Source: a virus
IMG/VR virus record: IMGVR_UViG_3300035092_000013
Location: 1 to 62,252 of that record
Strand: one strand, 5' to 3'
DNA length: 62,252 bases
Made by a program: the position numbers and the translations under genes. Positions 1 to 8,763 of this stretch are shown here, piece after piece (position 1 is the first letter of the stretch; every line of letters begins with the position of its first letter). The notes beneath the pieces are model-generated. The model searched no databases. It had not been told where the DNA came from and saw nothing but the letters and a program-made list of their open reading frames with translations.

Positions 1-127
1 ACCACCATGGGTTCACCATCGATCGGGCCGTCCTGAGGTGTTGCCGGAGTCGTGGTGCCAGAGCCACGTCTTCTCGACGAGATGCGAGATCTTCGCACCG
101 GCGGCGAGGCAACCCAGCGTGAACTGC
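1..127. repeat. Terminal direct repeat, left copy (contig closure overlap)
   Basis: These 127 bases are identical to 62126-62252. An exact 127-base overlap between the two ends is what a de Bruijn assembler leaves when it closes a circle with a k-mer of that size, so this is more likely an assembly signature than a biological terminal repeat. The unique genome is 62,125 bp. The copy includes the end of the glycosyltransferase gene at 13-621 and the start codon (19-17, minus strand) of the membrane-protein gene annotated at 61908-62144. Confidence 0.95.
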
Positions 128-621
128 CAGTCCTCACCCCACCGCTGACCGTCGATCGTGTCCTCACCCTCAGGTGGGATGAATCGCACCTGCTTAGCCA
201 ACTCGGTGCGAACCAGTGTCGTCACAGTCGTCTGCCGCGGGTTGGCATCGTTCCACGGGTTGAGGTAGTGCCCGGGTGGGAAGACGGGATCGTTCTCGAT
301 GATCACGCCATCGGGTCGTACGACCTTGAACCACGAGTACGCGTAGTCACAGCCGGTCTCTTCAGCGTGCTGAATCAACCGTTCAAGGTGAAGTGGAAGG
401 AACTCGTCGTCGTCATCGAGGAACGCGACCCAGGGGGTGGTCACACTGTCGAGCGCGCGCTGCCGTGTCGGTCCGGCACCTTCCTTGTACTTGTCCAGTG
501 CGATCGAGATCCCCATTGGAGGATGTGTCTGGTTGAGGGCAGAGTACACCGCGCGCCGCAGAAGACGAGTGCGCGGTGGGATCGACGGTATGACGACCGT
601 CACGTCAAAAGTGGAGGCCAT
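13..621 (-). CDS. GT-A fold family 2 glycosyltransferase
   Basis: This 202-residue protein has the N-terminal nucleotide-binding strand of GT2 enzymes (VTVVIPSIPPR), an acidic metal-binding cluster FLDDDDEF near residues 68-75 and a late GEDWQF motif that fits the catalytic-base region. It should transfer a sugar from a nucleotide-sugar donor; the acceptor cannot be read from sequence. It is the third gene of a run with a SAM methyltransferase and another glycosyltransferase, directly after the minor tail genes, so glycosylation of virion proteins is a reasonable inference. Its stop codon overlaps the start of the next gene (across the contig join) by 7 bases. A TAGAGT hexamer lies six bases before the ATG, so it may also be read from a leaderless transcript. 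Confidence 0.85.
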   Translation of the reverse strand: MASTFDVTVVIPSIPPRTRLLRRAVYSALNQTHPPMGISIALDKYKEGAGPTRQRALDSVTTPWVAFLDDDDEFLPLHLERLIQHAEETGCDYAYSWFKVVRPDGVIIENDPVFPPGHYLNPWNDANPRQTTVTTLVRTELAKQVRFIPPEGEDTIDGQRWGEDWQFTLGCLAAGAKISHLVEKTWLWHHDSGNTSGRPDRW

Positions 622-627
622 GGCTCC

Positions 628-633
628 ACTCTA
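628..633 (-). promoter_or_regulatory. Extended -10 element of a putative leaderless promoter
   Basis: On the minus strand TGGTAGAGT is followed by six bases and then the ATG at 621-619. The same geometry occurs before six other genes here, which places the transcription start on or beside the A of the start codon. Confidence 0.45.
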
Positions 634-1290
634 CCACGGTGCTACACCCCACTTGGCGACAAATGTCTCACGGTCTCGTCCGGCCTGTGCGGCCAACTCA
701 CCGGTGGTCGTGCTGTCAGGATGAAGATGTACGAACCCCTCCCACGACCCACCGACGTGGGCGACACCGCCGAGGTCGCGGCACCGCCAGTCGAGGTCGT
801 TGTCACCGTACCACCAGACAAATTGTTCATCCGCAAGCAGCCTCAGTGACCCGCGAAGTGCAAACGCAAATCCAACCATACGAGGTTGACTTTTGAGTGT
901 GTTGACGAGAAGAACTCGATGCTCCGGCAGAAGCGTGATAGGGCATATCGCAGCAGCTTTCGTCTGCTCAAGGTTATCGTCTAATGTCTCAACAAAGCGT
1001 GGAGGGACACGCAGATCGTCGTTCAGTACGGCGACGGTGAACTCGTCATCGGACCCGTCCTGCAGGCCGTAGACGTGCCTGAGACCGGTGTTCCACCAGC
1101 GCGAGATGTTGATCGGACCACGATCCTGAAGAACGGTGATCCGTGAGTGATCGATGTCAATCCGGTCGTATCCTGTGTCGACGATGATCACGCGAACGTC
1201 ACTGTAGTGCACGAGGTCGTGTGTGAGGTTCGCGAGACATGCGGCTCGCTGACCCGACGGTATGACGGCGTAGAGGTTCCGTCCGGTCAT
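631..1290 (-). CDS. Glycosyltransferase-like protein, GT2/GT-A type
   Basis: The 219-residue product opens with a Rossmann-like strand (LYAVIPSG), has VAVLNDDLRVP near residues 86-96 in the place of the DxD metal site, and YGDNDLDWR near residue 161 resembling the ED motif of GT2 enzymes. It probably transfers a sugar, acceptor unknown. The start ATG overlaps the TGA of the methyltransferase at 1287 (ATGA), so the two are translationally coupled. Its C-terminal half is less typical of the family than its neighbour at 13-621. Confidence 0.7.
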   Translation of the reverse strand: MTGRNLYAVIPSGQRAACLANLTHDLVHYSDVRVIIVDTGYDRIDIDHSRITVLQDRGPINISRWWNTGLRHVYGLQDGSDDEFTVAVLNDDLRVPPRFVETLDDNLEQTKAAAICPITLLPEHRVLLVNTLKSQPRMVGFAFALRGSLRLLADEQFVWWYGDNDLDWRCRDLGGVAHVGGSWEGFVHLHPDSTTTGELAAQAGRDRETFVAKWGVAPW

Positions 1291-1829
1291 CGCGGTTTCC
1301 TCGCCAGTGCGTAAGCGTCACCCGGCGGGTAAGCGTATTCGACGTGAACATCTTCGAACCGCTGCTCCAGCTGGAAGTTCAGCGCGGACGCCGACACGTT
1401 CTCATACCACTCACCGTCCAGCGGTGAGGATGCACCGGTAGCTCCGTGTGCTGGCCGATGCTCCGACGCACACGTAACGATGAAGATGCCATCGAGATGA
1501 AGAACCTCACGTGCCGTCTCGATGATCAACGGCCAGTCCTTCGTGTGTTCGAACACCTCGGTGCAGAGAATCACGTGGAACTTCGAGCCGTCCTCAGGAC
1601 GCCACGTAGTCGCGTCACCGACCACGTACTTGTCCCAAGCGTGCTGTTCCTTCAGGTCGAACTGTGGCTGCTCGAGATCGAGAACCGTCCAGTCGGCGTT
1701 CGGCAGTTCGGGTCGCGCGGAGCCGTTCCAGAACGCACCCCCGATGTCGAGTGCCGTCCAGCCGTCCTCACGGTTGATGCCGCTTCGCTCGATCATACGG
1801 CGAACGGCCATGTAAGCTTCAGCGTGCAT
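1287..1829 (-). CDS. Class I SAM-dependent methyltransferase
   Basis: This 180-residue protein shows motif I as TALDIGGAFWNGSARPE (near residue 25), an acidic end of strand 2 (TVLDLEQ), and the post-motif VILCTEVFEHT near residue 92, the pattern of small-molecule, glycan or protein methyltransferases. No DNA-methylase catalytic motif (NPPY or PCQ) is present. Because it heads an operon with two glycosyltransferases, it may methylate a sugar on the virion surface; this is inference. There is no Shine-Dalgarno sequence; a TACCGT hexamer sits exactly six bases before the ATG, suggesting a leaderless transcript. Confidence 0.8.
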   Translation of the reverse strand: MHAEAYMAVRRMIERSGINREDGWTALDIGGAFWNGSARPELPNADWTVLDLEQPQFDLKEQHAWDKYVVGDATTWRPEDGSKFHVILCTEVFEHTKDWPLIIETAREVLHLDGIFIVTCASEHRPAHGATGASSPLDGEWYENVSASALNFQLEQRFEDVHVEYAYPPGDAYALARKPR

Positions 1830-1835
1830 GTGTCT

Positions 1836-1841
1836 ACGGTA
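1836..1841 (-). promoter_or_regulatory. -10 element of a putative leaderless promoter (methyltransferase operon)
   Basis: The minus strand reads TGATACCGT, an extended -10, then six bases, then ATG at 1829. The same TACCGT-N6-ATG layout precedes the genes starting at 27129 and 31302. Confidence 0.6.
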
Positions 1842-1848
1842 TCACGTT

Positions 1849-2385
1849 CTACTGGGTCGCCGGGATAGCGTGCCAGTGGACGCTGAGCGTGATGGTAGCG
1901 GCTGCGGCGAGGTTGACGCGCAGGGTGAAGTCGGTGGCACTGACCGCTGTGATCAGGACCGTGGAACCGATCGCGGCACCGCCGGGAGTGACGACCTGCG
2001 CGACCACGGTCGGGGCCACGTCAAACGGTGTGGCGAAGGTGACCGTGGAGAACGCCGACGTCGCCGCGGTGATGGTGACACTCTGAGTTCCCGTCTGCCC
2101 GTCGCGAAATCGCTCACTACTCGAGCCGTAGTAACCCACGACGTAGTTACCCTGAGGTGGCACGACGAGGATCATCACACGGTCACCCGTGATCGGTGCC
2201 GGTTCGAGCAGACTCTGCGCCGGTGACTGCTGGTCCTCATCACCGTCCATCGTCAAGGTGACGACCGATCCACTGGAGTCTATGACCGTCGCGGGTAAGA
2301 GTCGCCACGTCAAGCCGACTCGTTGCGCCGAGTCGAGCGTCGCGGCGGCACCCGCGGTGGCGAGTGCTACGTCGGGTGCCGTCAC
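1849..2385 (-). CDS. Minor tail protein with H-type lectin-like C-terminus
   Basis: From the GTG at 2385 this is a 178-residue protein; the GTG overlaps the TGA of the preceding tail gene (GTGA), as at several other junctions here. The N-terminal half has features of a tail hub or baseplate component (dense beta pattern, GDRVMILVVPPQGNYVVG). The C-terminal 75 residues (STVTFATPFDVAPTVVAQV through SVHWHAI) resemble H-type lectin domains, which bind carbohydrates. It is the last structural gene before the glycosyltransferase operon, a common place for receptor-binding proteins, so a host-binding role is plausible. The lectin call is by motif resemblance only. Confidence 0.6.
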   Translation of the reverse strand: MTAPDVALATAGAAATLDSAQRVGLTWRLLPATVIDSSGSVVTLTMDGDEDQQSPAQSLLEPAPITGDRVMILVVPPQGNYVVGYYGSSSERFRDGQTGTQSVTITAATSAFSTVTFATPFDVAPTVVAQVVTPGGAAIGSTVLITAVSATDFTLRVNLAAAATITLSVHWHAIPATQ

Positions 2386-3482
2386 GAGTACGCCTTTCTC
2401 ATCAGGTGTCCCATGGCCGCACCCTCCTGCAGTGGAAGAGTCCACGCCAGCTCGAGCCACTTGTCACCCTGCCACTTGATGACATCGTATGAGTCGTGTC
2501 GCGGGTCGGGTGCCGTCGCCAGCTCGACCCGCTCATACACCGTCTGGCGAAGTGCCAGGTTTCTCGCGATCGCACCGGCCTGTGTGGCCGTGTTGATCTG
2601 ACGTTCGGTCACCGACGGGATGACGAATCCTCGGTTGGGGATCGAGTGGGGTGCCGTGGTCGGCACGTCGGCTCGACCCACGATCGCACCCGTCGCCAGA
2701 TCGTCATCCGTGGTGCCGTTGGAGATGACGATGAACCGGTTCGGTGCGGTGATGAGGTCGTTGGTGTTCAGGATGCTGTCGCGAATGACACGGTTGCCGA
2801 CGTCGAGATCGAACGTGGGGATCTTATCGATCGGGTCGAACGTCCGAACGAAGTGCATCTCGGTGTCGTTACCGAACCACGGTGAGAACCAGTCACCGTC
2901 CAGCGCGATCTGCTCAACCACCGAGCCGCGGTTCGTTCCAGCGGGCCATGACCCGATCGTCACATACGGGGTCGCGTCCATGGTGAGCGTGACGGCGATG
3001 TTGGTCAGCAGGGTTCTGATCGCCTTCTCACAGTTCATACCGACACCTAGGATGAGTGCCGGTGGTGTCAGCGCGGGAGAGAACGCGTTCTCGAGCTGCT
3101 GGTCGACCATGAACATCTCATCATAGAGTGACGCGTTGGTGATCGTCCCGTTGGTGAACGTCAATGACGCGGTATCGGCGAACATGTACCGGCCGAGGGG
3201 GAAGTCCTGACCACCCAATGTCATATACAGCAGGATCCGTGACGAGATCGGGTTGATGAGCGCCGAGTCGGTCGTGCCGAATGAGAGTCCCTGGATCACC
3301 CGCTTGATCGTACGTGTCGTGTCATGTGACAGCGTCGGAGTGGTGTCGCGAAGCGGGTGAAGTTCGACCGGTGGTGTGGCGAGAACACTGTTCACTAGGA
3401 TGAACTTGAAGGTGGCACTTCGTTGCCCCATCCACACGGGCAGCTCGAGCCGTGTCAGGATGTCCGTCGAGAGCAGGGTCAT
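2382..3482 (-). CDS. Minor tail protein (baseplate/hub-like)
   Basis: This 366-residue protein lies between the large minor tail protein and the lectin-like protein. It contains a beta-rich N-terminal region with R..K.V..GLSF and GRYMFADT, similar in style to the tail hub proteins of actinophages that contact the tape measure tip. The middle is an alternating hydrophobic/Gly pattern with no catalytic motif that I recognise. ATG start overlaps the upstream stop (ATGA at 3479-3482). Assignment rests mainly on gene order. Confidence 0.65.
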   Translation of the reverse strand: MTLLSTDILTRLELPVWMGQRSATFKFILVNSVLATPPVELHPLRDTTPTLSHDTTRTIKRVIQGLSFGTTDSALINPISSRILLYMTLGGQDFPLGRYMFADTASLTFTNGTITNASLYDEMFMVDQQLENAFSPALTPPALILGVGMNCEKAIRTLLTNIAVTLTMDATPYVTIGSWPAGTNRGSVVEQIALDGDWFSPWFGNDTEMHFVRTFDPIDKIPTFDLDVGNRVIRDSILNTNDLITAPNRFIVISNGTTDDDLATGAIVGRADVPTTAPHSIPNRGFVIPSVTERQINTATQAGAIARNLALRQTVYERVELATAPDPRHDSYDVIKWQGDKWLELAWTLPLQEGAAMGHLMRKAYS

Positions 3483-5938
3483 GACGTCACCGGGGCGGGC
3501 GTGTCGGTGACCTCGGTTACGCGAACCTGAGCGAGGTAGATGCGTCGTCCCCGCTGAACCTCACCGGCGGGTACGAGTACGTTGGCGTACCAACGGTTGC
3601 CGAGCTCATCACGCACGCAGACGTATGGCAGGTCGGCCCAAGCAAGATCACGCAAGGTTCGGATGTTGGCGAGACTGGGGAGCGGTACCGCGGCTGCCTG
3701 CACGAGCATGATTCGTTCAAACTGCTCACCTCCTCGTTCCAGTGGCCGGAACGCGATCTGGAAGTCGCGACCGTACATCTTCTGGAGTACCTGACTGTCG
3801 GCCTCGGGGAAGACGAACACCTCGGTCGGCTGGCCGTTCCACACCATCGTATAAGCGAGGTTGCTGAGCGGTGCTCGGTTGGACGTGAAGATCAGTACGC
3901 CGACTCCGTCCCCACTAACGGTCACACCGGGTGTCGGAACGGTGCCGCTTCCCGTTACCCACGGACCGCAGAACGTGAGAGCGTCACAAGTTCGGATGCG
4001 GTATGAGCTGAGTACACCGACGCGTGCCTCATAGTCCTTGAAGTTGAGCGTCGCCGTCGACACGTACGCGACCTGCTGCCAGTCGGTGTCGACGGTGTCC
4101 ATACGCTGGATCTCGAAGTACGACCCGGTCACGCTGACGGCGCTCCACGTCAGGTTCAGGTACTTGATCGCGGACGGGATGCAGTCGTTCACGACGCCAC
4201 ACGCGTCGGTGCCGATACCGGTGACCGCCTGTGATGCGGCGGAGATCGTGAAGTTCGTCACCGTCGGCGGGTCCTGCGCGAAGATCACGGTCGCGTCGGA
4301 CTGCGCGTCGATCGTCGAGACCGTCACGTTCGGCGACTTCCACGTGAGCTCGACCGTGCCACCGTTCGGCGCCCCGTAGGTCGCCACGTTGCTGTTCGGT
4401 GTACTTGTGAACGCGGTCGCGCCGATGACCTGCCACTGGTTACCGGCCGACGTCTCGGCCGTGGAGGACCACACGGCTGTGAACGTCGCACCACCTGTGA
4501 CGGAGACGCTGCTCGACAGGGGAAGAGTGACCTCACGCCAGCCGTCGAAGATCTCGTCAAGCGCGTCGAAGTCCGCGACCGTGATGCTGGCGGTCGCCGA
4601 CCCGACCGTGATCAAGAGTGGAGTCGTCGTGGATCCGAACCGACGTGCGTAGTATCTGACCTGCGCGAGTCGCGTGTTGGCGCTTACGTTCGATCCGGGT
4701 ACGATGTCCTGTGTCGCGGTGATGGTTCCGTAGACGGGCGCCTGCAGTTGGTTCGCGTAGACGTGCGTTCCGGTGACCGCGGCGACCGCGGTGTAGAGGC
4801 TGAGGTCGGTGAGGACATCGACCTCGTCATCGAAGTTGAATTCATCACCGATAACGATGGTGGGCTTGACGGTGTACCCGACGACCGGCGGGGGATCGGT
4901 GTTGAACTGGCGAATTCCAGCGTACGTGGGCGCCAGCTTGGCGGTGAAGAAGTTGCTGACCGCACGGTGTGTTGCCGTGACGATGTAGGTTCCGGGCGCC
5001 AGGACGGTGGTGTTCGCGTATGCGGTGCTGCGGATGGGGACGCGGTTCTCTCCTACCTGGAGTGGAGGAGCCACGATGCCGAGCTGCCGCCGGCCACCGT
5101 AGGCAACGCGTGTCTCCTCACAGTAGAACACCTGCAGTGCCATGTATCCCATGCGTGCCGTGGCGACGTTCGACGTTCCAGCGGTGATGATGATCTGCTG
5201 CCGAACGTTGATCGGTGTCGCGGTGTCGAGGTTGGCGAGTTCATCATAGCGCCACGGGAAGATCGTGTCACCGAAGCTCGTCGAGATGCCAGGACCCCAC
5301 GTCGGGTTCCAGTCACCGAGGTTGAGGTAGCTGTACTCCGTGCTCTGGGTCAGATCACCGCCGATGAACCCGTCGATGCCGACCTGGTATGTGAAGTCCT
5401 CGACGGTCGACGCCGCTCTTGCGATCTTCACATTGAGAGCGCTGAGCGACGCCGCCAGCGCCGCGGCAGCGGTGTAGACGAGCCGAAGAAATACGATGCG
5501 TTTCCCGCTGAGCTCGTTGGCGAAGGCAGTGACACCGAAGTTCAGGCCGAGCTGATCGGGTGGGCTGATGGGCACGAGGAACTGGATGTAGGTGTTGTCC
5601 AGTGGGTTAGCGAGTACCTGTGCGACCGTACCACCACCGCTACTTACGGAGATGGCCGTTCCGGTGATCGTCCCAGACTGAACCGGAATCGTCACCATCC
5701 GAATGGGACCCGTCCGGTCGGCGGTCGAGGCCGGGTAGATGCTGAGACCTTCGGCGATGTTGGCGACGGTCTGAGGTGGCAGTGCGTTGACTCCGATGCC
5801 GCCGGACACCACGGTTGCGCTCGTGTCAATGCGCATCAGGTAGCCGTACTCGTTTGAGCTGTCGGGCACGAAGTCGGCCTGCTGGATGGGAACCCACTCC
5901 ATGCCGACGTTCTGCGGCGCGTGGGGGTTGTAGTCCAC
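3479..5938 (-). CDS. Minor tail protein with fibronectin type III-like region
   Basis: This 819-residue, Thr/Ser/Ala/Val-rich protein is encoded directly after the tape measure, the usual place of the distal tail protein and tail tip components. Residues about 560-690 (LTWSAVSVTGSYFEIQR, then YRIRTCDALTFCGPW) have the Trp, Tyr and strand pattern of a fibronectin type III domain. The last 150 residues look like a separate beta domain (MYGRDFQIAFRPLERGGEQF). The GTG start shares one base with the tape measure stop (TAGTG). It is probably an extended, multi-domain tail-tip protein; which domain touches the host cannot be told. Confidence 0.7.
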   Translation of the reverse strand: MDYNPHAPQNVGMEWVPIQQADFVPDSSNEYGYLMRIDTSATVVSGGIGVNALPPQTVANIAEGLSIYPASTADRTGPIRMVTIPVQSGTITGTAISVSSGGGTVAQVLANPLDNTYIQFLVPISPPDQLGLNFGVTAFANELSGKRIVFLRLVYTAAAALAASLSALNVKIARAASTVEDFTYQVGIDGFIGGDLTQSTEYSYLNLGDWNPTWGPGISTSFGDTIFPWRYDELANLDTATPINVRQQIIITAGTSNVATARMGYMALQVFYCEETRVAYGGRRQLGIVAPPLQVGENRVPIRSTAYANTTVLAPGTYIVTATHRAVSNFFTAKLAPTYAGIRQFNTDPPPVVGYTVKPTIVIGDEFNFDDEVDVLTDLSLYTAVAAVTGTHVYANQLQAPVYGTITATQDIVPGSNVSANTRLAQVRYYARRFGSTTTPLLITVGSATASITVADFDALDEIFDGWREVTLPLSSSVSVTGGATFTAVWSSTAETSAGNQWQVIGATAFTSTPNSNVATYGAPNGGTVELTWKSPNVTVSTIDAQSDATVIFAQDPPTVTNFTISAASQAVTGIGTDACGVVNDCIPSAIKYLNLTWSAVSVTGSYFEIQRMDTVDTDWQQVAYVSTATLNFKDYEARVGVLSSYRIRTCDALTFCGPWVTGSGTVPTPGVTVSGDGVGVLIFTSNRAPLSNLAYTMVWNGQPTEVFVFPEADSQVLQKMYGRDFQIAFRPLERGGEQFERIMLVQAAAVPLPSLANIRTLRDLAWADLPYVCVRDELGNRWYANVLVPAGEVQRGRRIYLAQVRVTEVTDTPAPVTS

Positions 5939-8412
5939 TAGAGTGCCCTCACCGTCGTCCGAAGGTTGCGCTGTGCGAGTATGTCCGAGATGCCGAGGCC
6001 GACGGCGTTACCGACCTGCCGAGCCTGCGCCTCGGTGGTAACGACACCCTCGAACGTCACCGAGATCGAACCCGGACCGAAGGTGATGTTGGTCGAAGCG
6101 GTGTCGGCGATCATCTTCTTCAAGGTGTCCAGCGGGGACACGACCTCGGCCTTGCCACCCTCGGCGATCTGCGCCAGCACACCGCCCGGCCGTGGCTGGA
6201 CGACACCACCCTTAGCGAGTCGAGGAATGCGCGGCAGGTCACCCGGCAGGACGTCATCCACCCGCTTGATGCCGTCATTGATCTTGTCGATGGCGTGGTT
6301 CAGCAGGTTCTTGATGACGTTCGCGATCTGGCCACCGACGTCCTTGACGAACGCCGTGAGACGACTTGGCAGGTTCTTGATGAACCCGATGATCGAGTCG
6401 ATCGCCGACTTGGCGTTGCTCTTACCGGCGCTGAAGACTCGTGAGAAGAACCCACCGATCGCGGAGGCGATGCTCGATGCGAGGGCGACGATGCGGCCGG
6501 GTAGCGACTTCACGAACCCCACGATGAAGTCGATGCCGCTCTTCGTGATGGCCTTGGCTTTGTCCCACAGCCCGACGAAGAAGTTACCGAGGATCCCGGG
6601 CAGCGCCTCGACGGCGTGAAGAATCATCTTCGGCAGCTCGGTCATCGTGAAGATGATGAGACCGATGCCGATGCCGATCTGCTCCAGTACCGAGTCGAAC
6701 AGGAACTTGAAGAACCCGATGATCAGACCCGGCAGCGCCTTCAGTGCGTCCATGATCTTACCCGGGATCGCGGTGAAGAAGTCGATGACCTTCCCAAACC
6801 CTGTCGCCACGGCCTTACCGATCATGACGAAGAACCGGCCGATCGCCTGAGCTGCGATACCGATGCCCTTACCCGCGAGCTTCACTGCGTCGATGAACGT
6901 GTCGACGATGGCAGCCGACGTCTCGAAGACCGCGATGAGAAAACCCATGACCTCGACGATGACCTGGATGTTGTCCAGCAGGTCCTGTAGGACCTTCTGC
7001 CCCTTCGCCGACTTGAAGAACGACGCGAGCTGGTTGGTCATGTCGGTGAGCGTCTTAATGAAGTCTTCACCTTCATCACTCGCGTTACCGAAGATCGCAC
7101 CAAGGAGACGGCCAAGTGACACCGTCAAATCCTTCAGTTCACCCAGCACACGAAGTGCGTTCTCGACGAAGTCGTTGAACTTCCCCGTCTTGATCGACGC
7201 GGCGACGAAGTTGTTGAACCTTGTCAGCAGGTCACCGAACGCGTTGGCGAACCGCTTGACGAACGGCAGTCCGGCGTTGACCAGCTCCAGCATCGTGTTG
7301 ACGAAGTTGACCAGCGGCACGTTGAGGGTGTTGATGATGCTGGCCGTGGTGGTGAACAGCGTGTTCAAGATCTTGAGCGTCTGGTCCTGGTCGACGAACG
7401 CGAGGAAGTTCTCGACGAGTCGTCCCAGTGCGTTCGCCACCTGGTTGATGCTTCGCTGAAGACCGGGCAGCAGGTCACGGATGGTCGAACCCAGGTCACC
7501 GACGATCGGCGCGAAGAACGACTGCTGGATGTTCTTCCGAAACCTGGTGAACACGCTGTTCAACCCGGTGATCTCCTTGACCACCGATCGTGCCGCCGGC
7601 GCGAGGTTCTTCATCGCCTTAGCGATCTTCTCGGGATCACCCTCGTTGACGGCCTTGATCGCCTCGCCGAGCCCTTGGAAGGCGAACACGAGTGGGACGA
7701 TAACGGCGATCAGGGTGCCAAAGATGGCGGGGATCGGACCGACGAGACCGACCAGCTCGGCAAGTGCGGCACCCAGCGCGATCACGGGACCGGTCAGTGC
7801 GATGAGCACGCCGATGATCGCGATGATCTTAAAGATGCCGGCGGGGTTGATCGCCTCGGCACCCATCTCAACGAGTGACGAACCGAGGTTGGTGACGCTG
7901 TCCGTGAGCTTCTGAAAGATGCGTGTAAGCGGGTTACCCATCTTCTTGTCGATGAGTTTCGACGCCAGCTCCGCCTCGATGACGACCTCGGCGAGGTCAC
8001 GGGTCGCGTTACGGCGCATGGCGTGGAACGCTCGTTCGATGCGGTCTCCCGCCTTCTCGAACGAGCTTCCCACGCTGTGAGCCGCGATCTTAGCGGACGC
8101 TGCGATCAGTTCCTCGGCATCGACGATGTCAGCGGCCGCGACGTCGAACGACCGACGAATCTTATCACCCGCGTCATCGAACGAGTCTTCGATGATGCGA
8201 GCGCTGACCTTACCGTCCTTCGCGGCGAACTCAAACGTTCGCTTGATCTCCCGACCGGCCTTGTCGAACGAGCTCGTGATCTTACGCTGGAGTATCTCCG
8301 TCTGCTTCTCGACACCGCTGTACGCCTTCTCCACGTCTCGGTTGAGTTCACGTGAGAAGTCTTTGGTGTCGGGTTCGATCTCGACGAACGCGCGGTCGAT
8401 CGGCTGGGTCAC
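5938..8412 (-). CDS. Tape measure protein
   Basis: This 824-residue protein has the features of a siphovirus tape measure: an N-terminal amphipathic, Lys/Asp/Glu-rich alpha-helical repeat region (repeated SFDKAGR/SFDDAGDK/SFEKAGDR units in residues 45-125), then several long hydrophobic stretches such as IIAIIGVLIALTGPVIALGAALAEL, given here only by position (about 190-260), and more around 490-560 and 590-690. It lies immediately downstream of the tail assembly chaperone pair and upstream of the minor tail proteins. Using the usual 1.5 angstrom per residue, the tail would be near 120 nm. No peptidase or transglycosylase domain is obvious. Confidence 0.9.
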   Translation of the reverse strand: MTQPIDRAFVEIEPDTKDFSRELNRDVEKAYSGVEKQTEILQRKITSSFDKAGREIKRTFEFAAKDGKVSARIIEDSFDDAGDKIRRSFDVAAADIVDAEELIAASAKIAAHSVGSSFEKAGDRIERAFHAMRRNATRDLAEVVIEAELASKLIDKKMGNPLTRIFQKLTDSVTNLGSSLVEMGAEAINPAGIFKIIAIIGVLIALTGPVIALGAALAELVGLVGPIPAIFGTLIAVIVPLVFAFQGLGEAIKAVNEGDPEKIAKAMKNLAPAARSVVKEITGLNSVFTRFRKNIQQSFFAPIVGDLGSTIRDLLPGLQRSINQVANALGRLVENFLAFVDQDQTLKILNTLFTTTASIINTLNVPLVNFVNTMLELVNAGLPFVKRFANAFGDLLTRFNNFVAASIKTGKFNDFVENALRVLGELKDLTVSLGRLLGAIFGNASDEGEDFIKTLTDMTNQLASFFKSAKGQKVLQDLLDNIQVIVEVMGFLIAVFETSAAIVDTFIDAVKLAGKGIGIAAQAIGRFFVMIGKAVATGFGKVIDFFTAIPGKIMDALKALPGLIIGFFKFLFDSVLEQIGIGIGLIIFTMTELPKMILHAVEALPGILGNFFVGLWDKAKAITKSGIDFIVGFVKSLPGRIVALASSIASAIGGFFSRVFSAGKSNAKSAIDSIIGFIKNLPSRLTAFVKDVGGQIANVIKNLLNHAIDKINDGIKRVDDVLPGDLPRIPRLAKGGVVQPRPGGVLAQIAEGGKAEVVSPLDTLKKMIADTASTNITFGPGSISVTFEGVVTTEAQARQVGNAVGLGISDILAQRNLRTTVRAL

Positions 8413-8415
8413 CGG

Positions 8416-8763
8416 TTACCTCCGGAGTGTGCCCTGACGCATCTGCGCAGAGAGCATCATGTTTGCGACGACCGTCGAGTCCTGGTCATCATCCGTCCAC
8501 CAGCTCGGCACGGGAATCCCACGGTCGTCCACCCGTGACGTAAGCCGTCGACTCACGCCTCGAGGAGGTAGCAGAAGACGGTTCAACGCATCTCTCCTGT
8601 CTTCAGGCGCGGTGCTTAAGAGGTAGCGATGGATGAGGTTGCAGAGCCGATCGAGGGCGAGTCCGTCGGGATCGACACCTCGCTCGGCACACCAGCCGTC
8701 GAAGATGTTCCAGTTTCCTCCGTCGCTGAGCCATCCGAAGAGCTCGACGACGGCTTCGTAGGG
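8416..8763 (-). CDS. Tail assembly chaperone, downstream frame reached by -1 frameshift
   Basis: This frame is open for about 115 codons from the likely slip site to a TAA only 4 bases before the tape measure start, and has no good start of its own. It reads PYEAVVELFGWLSDGGNWN and ends ANMMLSAQMRQGTLRR. It overlaps the Ser-rich end of the upstream frame (8616-9098). In siphoviruses the equivalent of lambda gpG/gpGT is made by programmed -1 frameshifting at this gene position. A CCCT sequence at 8763-8760 (minus strand) lets tRNA-Pro re-pair from CCT to CCC, giving the required -1 shift. No canonical XXXYYYZ heptamer is present. Confidence 0.7.
   Translation of the reverse strand, partial: PYEAVVELFGWLSDGGNWNIFDGWCAERGVDPDGLALDRLCNLIHRYLLSTAPEDRRDALNRLLLPPRGVSRRLTSRVDDRGIPVPSWWTDDDQDSTVVANMMLSAQMRQGTLRR

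Noticed and set aside
1-127. A genuine terminal repeat used for packaging
   Set aside because: An exact 127-base overlap is best explained as an assembler k-mer overlap of a circular contig; biological terminal repeats of exactly this size are not otherwise supported here.
4748-5857. A 369-codon plus-strand open frame
   Set aside because: It mirrors the minor tail protein gene on the other strand. Composition (Asp/Gly/Val/Arg) is typical of an antisense frame, and it would interrupt the operon direction.
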